Position numbers and translations under genes: made by a program
DNA from: Gemmatimonadota bacterium
Lineage (GTDB): Bacteria; Gemmatimonadota; Gemmatimonadetes; Longimicrobiales; Longimicrobiaceae
DNA length: 6,910 nucleotides
Reading direction: 5' to 3'
NCBI GenBank assembly: GCA_019348475.1
Contig: JAHWJJ010000252.1
Location: 1-6,910, forward strand
Shown: piece after piece, positions 5,083-6,910 of the stretch
Numbering within the stretch: position 1 is the stretch's first letter
Layout of the letters: the number at the start of each line of letters is the position of its first letter
Notes under the pieces: model-generated
Databases searched by the model: none
The model's input: the letters and a program-made list of their open reading frames with translations, nothing else
Told to the model about the DNA's origin: nothing

Positions 5083-6009
5083 GGCCTGCCCGGAGCCCGT
5101 CATGCGCTCCGTGCGAGCGGGCGCGGGCGCGGACCCGCCACCGGAGGAGAGCCTGCGCGCGAGCACCGGCGTCGCGAGCAGGGCCCACAGCGTGCCCGCG
5201 GCCGTGGCGCAGGCGGAAAGCGCGCGCGCGTCCTCGCCCGCGTACCACCACACCACCAGCGGCGGGAGGATGCCTGCAAGCCCGAGCAGCGCCACGCCCA
5301 CCCGCGCGCGCGTTTCCGCGGGAGCCCGGTACCCCACCCACCGCCGCTCCGCCCAGAGCGCCGCCGGCCCCGCCACCAGCACACCGGACGCGTTGGCCAC
5401 GTACGGATTGGAGGGAAACAGCACCAGCGCCGCCAGCACTCCCGTCGCCGCGAAGCCCAGCGCCAGGGCCGCGAAAAAGCGCGGCGGGCGAGCGGCCAGC
5501 CATCTCTGCACCCGCGGCCACAGCCGCGCGTAGACCCACACCAGCGCCGCCCCGAACACCGCCGCGCCGACCACGTCCCCCAGAAAGTGCACGCCCAGGT
5601 ACAGCCGCGCCGTCGCCACCCCCACCACCACCGCCGCCGGCACCGCGAACGGCACGCGCCGGCTGGCGTACAGCCATCCCCACACGATCGTCGCCGTGAA
5701 CAGGTGCCCGCTGGGAAACGAGCCCAGCGCCACGTGCTCGTACTTGACGATGGAGGCAGCGTCCGGGCGCTCCACCGCGAAGGCGCGGTTCATCGCCATG
5801 CTCACCAGCGCCTCCAGCACGATGATCCCCGCCAGCGAGTACGCCGCCTGCCGTCCCCACAGCCACAGCGACACCCCCAGCGCCAGGATCACCCCCCACG
5901 AAATCCCCAGCAGCGAGATCACGCGGAAGGGAAAGGGCCACCCCAGCCCCAGCGTCTGCTGCACCCATACGATCGGGCCGGGGTCAAAGAACAGTTCGGA
6001 AAGCGGCAT
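5068..6009 (-). CDS. PAP2-family membrane phosphatase
   Basis: A 313-residue polytopic membrane protein of the type-2 phosphatidic-acid phosphatase family, which removes phosphate from lipid phosphates such as undecaprenyl pyrophosphate or phosphatidate. Motif 1 is NRAFAVERP (74-82), with Asn in place of the usual Lys but Arg81-Pro82 kept. Motif 2 is PSGH (99-102), containing the general-acid His. Motif 3 is ARLYLGVHFLGD (134-145), with Arg135, nucleophile His141 and Asp145 present and Ala for the first Ser. Helices before and between the motifs are clear. Residues about 175-295 add several more hydrophobic segments, beyond the minimal PAP2 core. I chose the ATG at 6009; extension to 6240 adds only Arg/Ala-rich sequence. 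There is no good Shine-Dalgarno sequence. The last residues (APCAR) and stop lie within a repeat copy. Confidence 0.88.
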   Translation of the reverse strand: MPLSELFFDPGPIVWVQQTLGLGWPFPFRVISLLGISWGVILALGVSLWLWGRQAAYSLAGIIVLEALVSMAMNRAFAVERPDAASIVKYEHVALGSFPSGHLFTATIVWGWLYASRRVPFAVPAAVVVGVATARLYLGVHFLGDVVGAAVFGAALVWVYARLWPRVQRWLAARPPRFFAALALGFAATGVLAALVLFPSNPYVANASGVLVAGPAALWAERRWVGYRAPAETRARVGVALLGLAGILPPLVVWWYAGEDARALSACATAAGTLWALLATPVLARRLSSGGGSAPAPARTERMTGSGQAPCAR

Positions 6010-6101
6010 GCGTGCGGTGGAAAGGGTGGCACCGCCGGACGCCGGGCGGCGGAGGTGGAGCAGCCGCCCTGGATGCGCCTCCCGGGCCCTGGCTGCTGAT
6101 A

Positions 6102-6140
6102 CGGGCGCACAGTGCAGCCGGAGCGGGCGCACTGTGCTGC
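6102..6140. promoter_or_regulatory. Operator-like direct repeat in a divergent spacer
   Basis: CGGGCGCACAGTGCAGC (6102-6118) and CGGGCGCACTGTGCTGC (6124-6140) match at 15 of 17 positions, are spaced exactly 22 bp apart (about two helical turns), and differ only by A/T swaps. Each contains a small dyad, GCAC-A/T-GTGC, and the two dyads are also inverted repeats of each other. The site lies between the divergent starts at 6009 (PAP2) and 6224 (66-residue protein). This is a good candidate for a dimeric regulator bound twice on one DNA face; alternatively it folds as an RNA hairpin. Confidence 0.45.
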
Positions 6141-6223
6141 GCGCGCGGCCCGGGTGGAACATCCGGTGCAGCAGGCACGGACCGTTCCCCCACGCGCGAC
6201 CTGCAGACCACGGAGCGCACAGA

Positions 6224-6424
6224 ATGGCAGCAGATTCCACCCGCCGTCCGCGCGATGACCCGTTTCCCCCGGGCGACGGAAAGCCGAAGCCGGACGGGGA
6301 CGCCGCAAGCGACGGCGGCGAAACGCTGGCCGAAAAGATCCGCCGCTACCGCCAGCGCGGCCCGGCGTCCGGCGGCGCGCCGGGGCCCGCCAGCCACGTG
6401 GTGCGCCATCCCCGCGAGGAGTGA
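6224..6424 (+). CDS. Small hydrophilic protein, 66 residues, function unknown
   Basis: A charged, Pro/Gly/Asp-rich protein with no signal peptide or membrane segment. Residues 1-32 look disordered, residues 33-46 (ETLAEKIRRYRQRG) would make one basic helix, and the tail (ASHVVRHPREE) is again disordered. GGAG at 6212-6215 lies 8 nt before the ATG, and codon use matches neighbouring genes, which argues that it is real. It is divergent from the PAP2 gene and converges on the DUF1206 gene. I do not recognise a family. Confidence 0.6.
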   Translation: MAADSTRRPRDDPFPPGDGKPKPDGDAASDGGETLAEKIRRYRQRGPASGGAPGPASHVVRHPREE

Positions 6425-6504
6425 CCGGCCGCGGGTCGGAGCGCCGCCTGTCCGCCCGCCGGCCCGCTTCTGAGCCGGCCGTCGCGGCGATGATGTCCGG
6501 GCTT

Positions 6505-6522
6505 GGCGCGGGCGTCCGCGCC
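6505..6522. terminator. Small hairpin at the end of the DUF1206 gene
   Basis: GGCGCGG-GCGT-CCGCGCC is a perfect 7-bp stem with a 4-nt loop that overlaps the first base of the TAG stop of the DUF1206 gene (6524-6522, minus strand) and lies between convergent genes. A second, weaker inverted GCCGGC pair (6458-6463 and 6474-6479) is nearby. No T-run follows, so a terminator role is only plausible. Confidence 0.35.
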
Positions 6523-6910
6523 TACCGCGCCGGTTCGTCCCAGTAGCGCGCGCGGAGCGCCTGCAGGATCCCGTACGCCGCCAGCCCCGCGCCCATCGCC
6601 ACCAGCAGCCCCGGCCCGTGCCGCTGATCCCTGACCAGCCGCAGCGCGCCGGCCACTCCGCGCAGCTCCCCGGGCTGGTACAGCACCGCCGCGCGCAGAA
6701 TGAACCAGGCGATGATCCCCGCCACGATCCCCCGGGCGGCCAACCCGGCGGCGGCCAGCCGCACCACGCGCCGGCGCGCCGCATCCCCCAGGTGCGACAG
6801 GTCCAGCGACCGCGCGGGGCCGCGGAGCGCCCGCAGCAGCTGCGCGGCCGCGTAGGCCAGCACGCCGCCACCCACGCCGGCCAGCGCCCAGCGCCCCAGC
6901 GGGATGCCCG
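6522..6910 (-). CDS. DUF1206 family membrane protein, C-terminal part
   Basis: The open frame runs off the right edge of the window, so the N-terminus is missing; about 128 residues are visible. It shows the DUF1206 repeat pattern: a helix (ALAGVGGGVLAYAAAQLL), the linker LDLSHLGDAARRRVVRLAAAGLAARG, a second helix (IVAGIIAWFILRAAVLY), a loop PGELRGVAGALRLV, then GPGLLVAMGAGLAAYGILQALRARYW. DUF1206 proteins usually have three such two-helix repeats in the inner membrane; here one full repeat and the end of the previous one are seen. Function is unknown. A GTG at 6875 is not the true start, because the frame stays open and homologous-looking upstream of it (GIPLGRWALAG). Confidence 0.87.
   Translation of the reverse strand, partial: GIPLGRWALAGVGGGVLAYAAAQLLRALRGPARSLDLSHLGDAARRRVVRLAAAGLAARGIVAGIIAWFILRAAVLYQPGELRGVAGALRLVRDQRHGPGLLVAMGAGLAAYGILQALRARYWDEPAR

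Noticed and set aside
4910..5533. Plus-strand open frame starting beside GGTGGGGATGAAACG
   Set aside because: It reads through the repeat copies and antisense to the PAP2 gene; its product has no recognisable features.
6010..6240. N-terminal extension of the PAP2 protein to a start at 6240
   Set aside because: The added residues are Arg/Ala/Pro-rich without a membrane segment, overlap the 66-residue gene and the direct repeat, and family similarity begins only after the ATG at 6009.

Overview
The window is very GC-rich by eye, with G or C at most third codon positions. I see seven confident and three probable protein genes, all short, and no RNA genes, transposase or CRISPR array. The mix of genes (PRC-barrel/DUF2382 protein, DUF1206 protein, many small lipoproteins, an 88-residue W-x-V-W-x-V family protein) together with ~100-bp hairpin repeats and heptanucleotide repeats reminds me of Gemmatimonadota, perhaps Longimicrobium. 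That placement comes from memory and is tentative.

Layout: 1-391 is noncoding and carries a six-unit heptanucleotide repeat. 392-1168 (+) is a PRC-barrel + DUF2382 stress-type protein, closed by a perfect 15-bp hairpin. It converges on a stand-alone receiver protein (1277-1639, -) whose phospho-acceptor Asp is replaced by Glu. 1640-2200 holds no gene; it contains three tandem ~100-bp hairpin repeats and a REP-like double-hairpin element that touches the stop codon of the next gene. 2201-3038 (-) is a two-gene operon of lipoproteins (61 and 219 residues, overlapping by 8 nt). Divergent from it, 3275-3645 (+) is another coupled pair: a 68-residue two-helix membrane protein and a 55-residue lipoprotein overlapping as ATGA.

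3832-4377 (+) is a second PRC-barrel protein, clearly paralogous to the first but without DUF2382. 4538-4804 (+) is an 88-residue protein of unknown function. Two inverted copies of the ~100-bp repeat follow (4934-5082) and run into the 3' end of a PAP2-family membrane phosphatase (5068-6009, -), supplying its last codons and stop. A divergent spacer with an operator-like direct repeat leads to a 66-residue hydrophilic protein (6224-6424, +). The window ends inside a DUF1206 membrane protein (6522-6910, -, N-terminus missing).

The shared theme is the cell envelope and stress: PRC-barrel proteins, exported lipoproteins, a membrane lipid-phosphate phosphatase and DUF1206. No single pathway links the genes, and I see no clear defence or biosynthetic system. 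The most interesting items are the D-to-E receiver, the repeat family whose hairpin arms resemble Shine-Dalgarno and anti-Shine-Dalgarno sequences, the repeat-derived end of the PAP2 gene, and the 22-bp-phased direct repeat near 6120.
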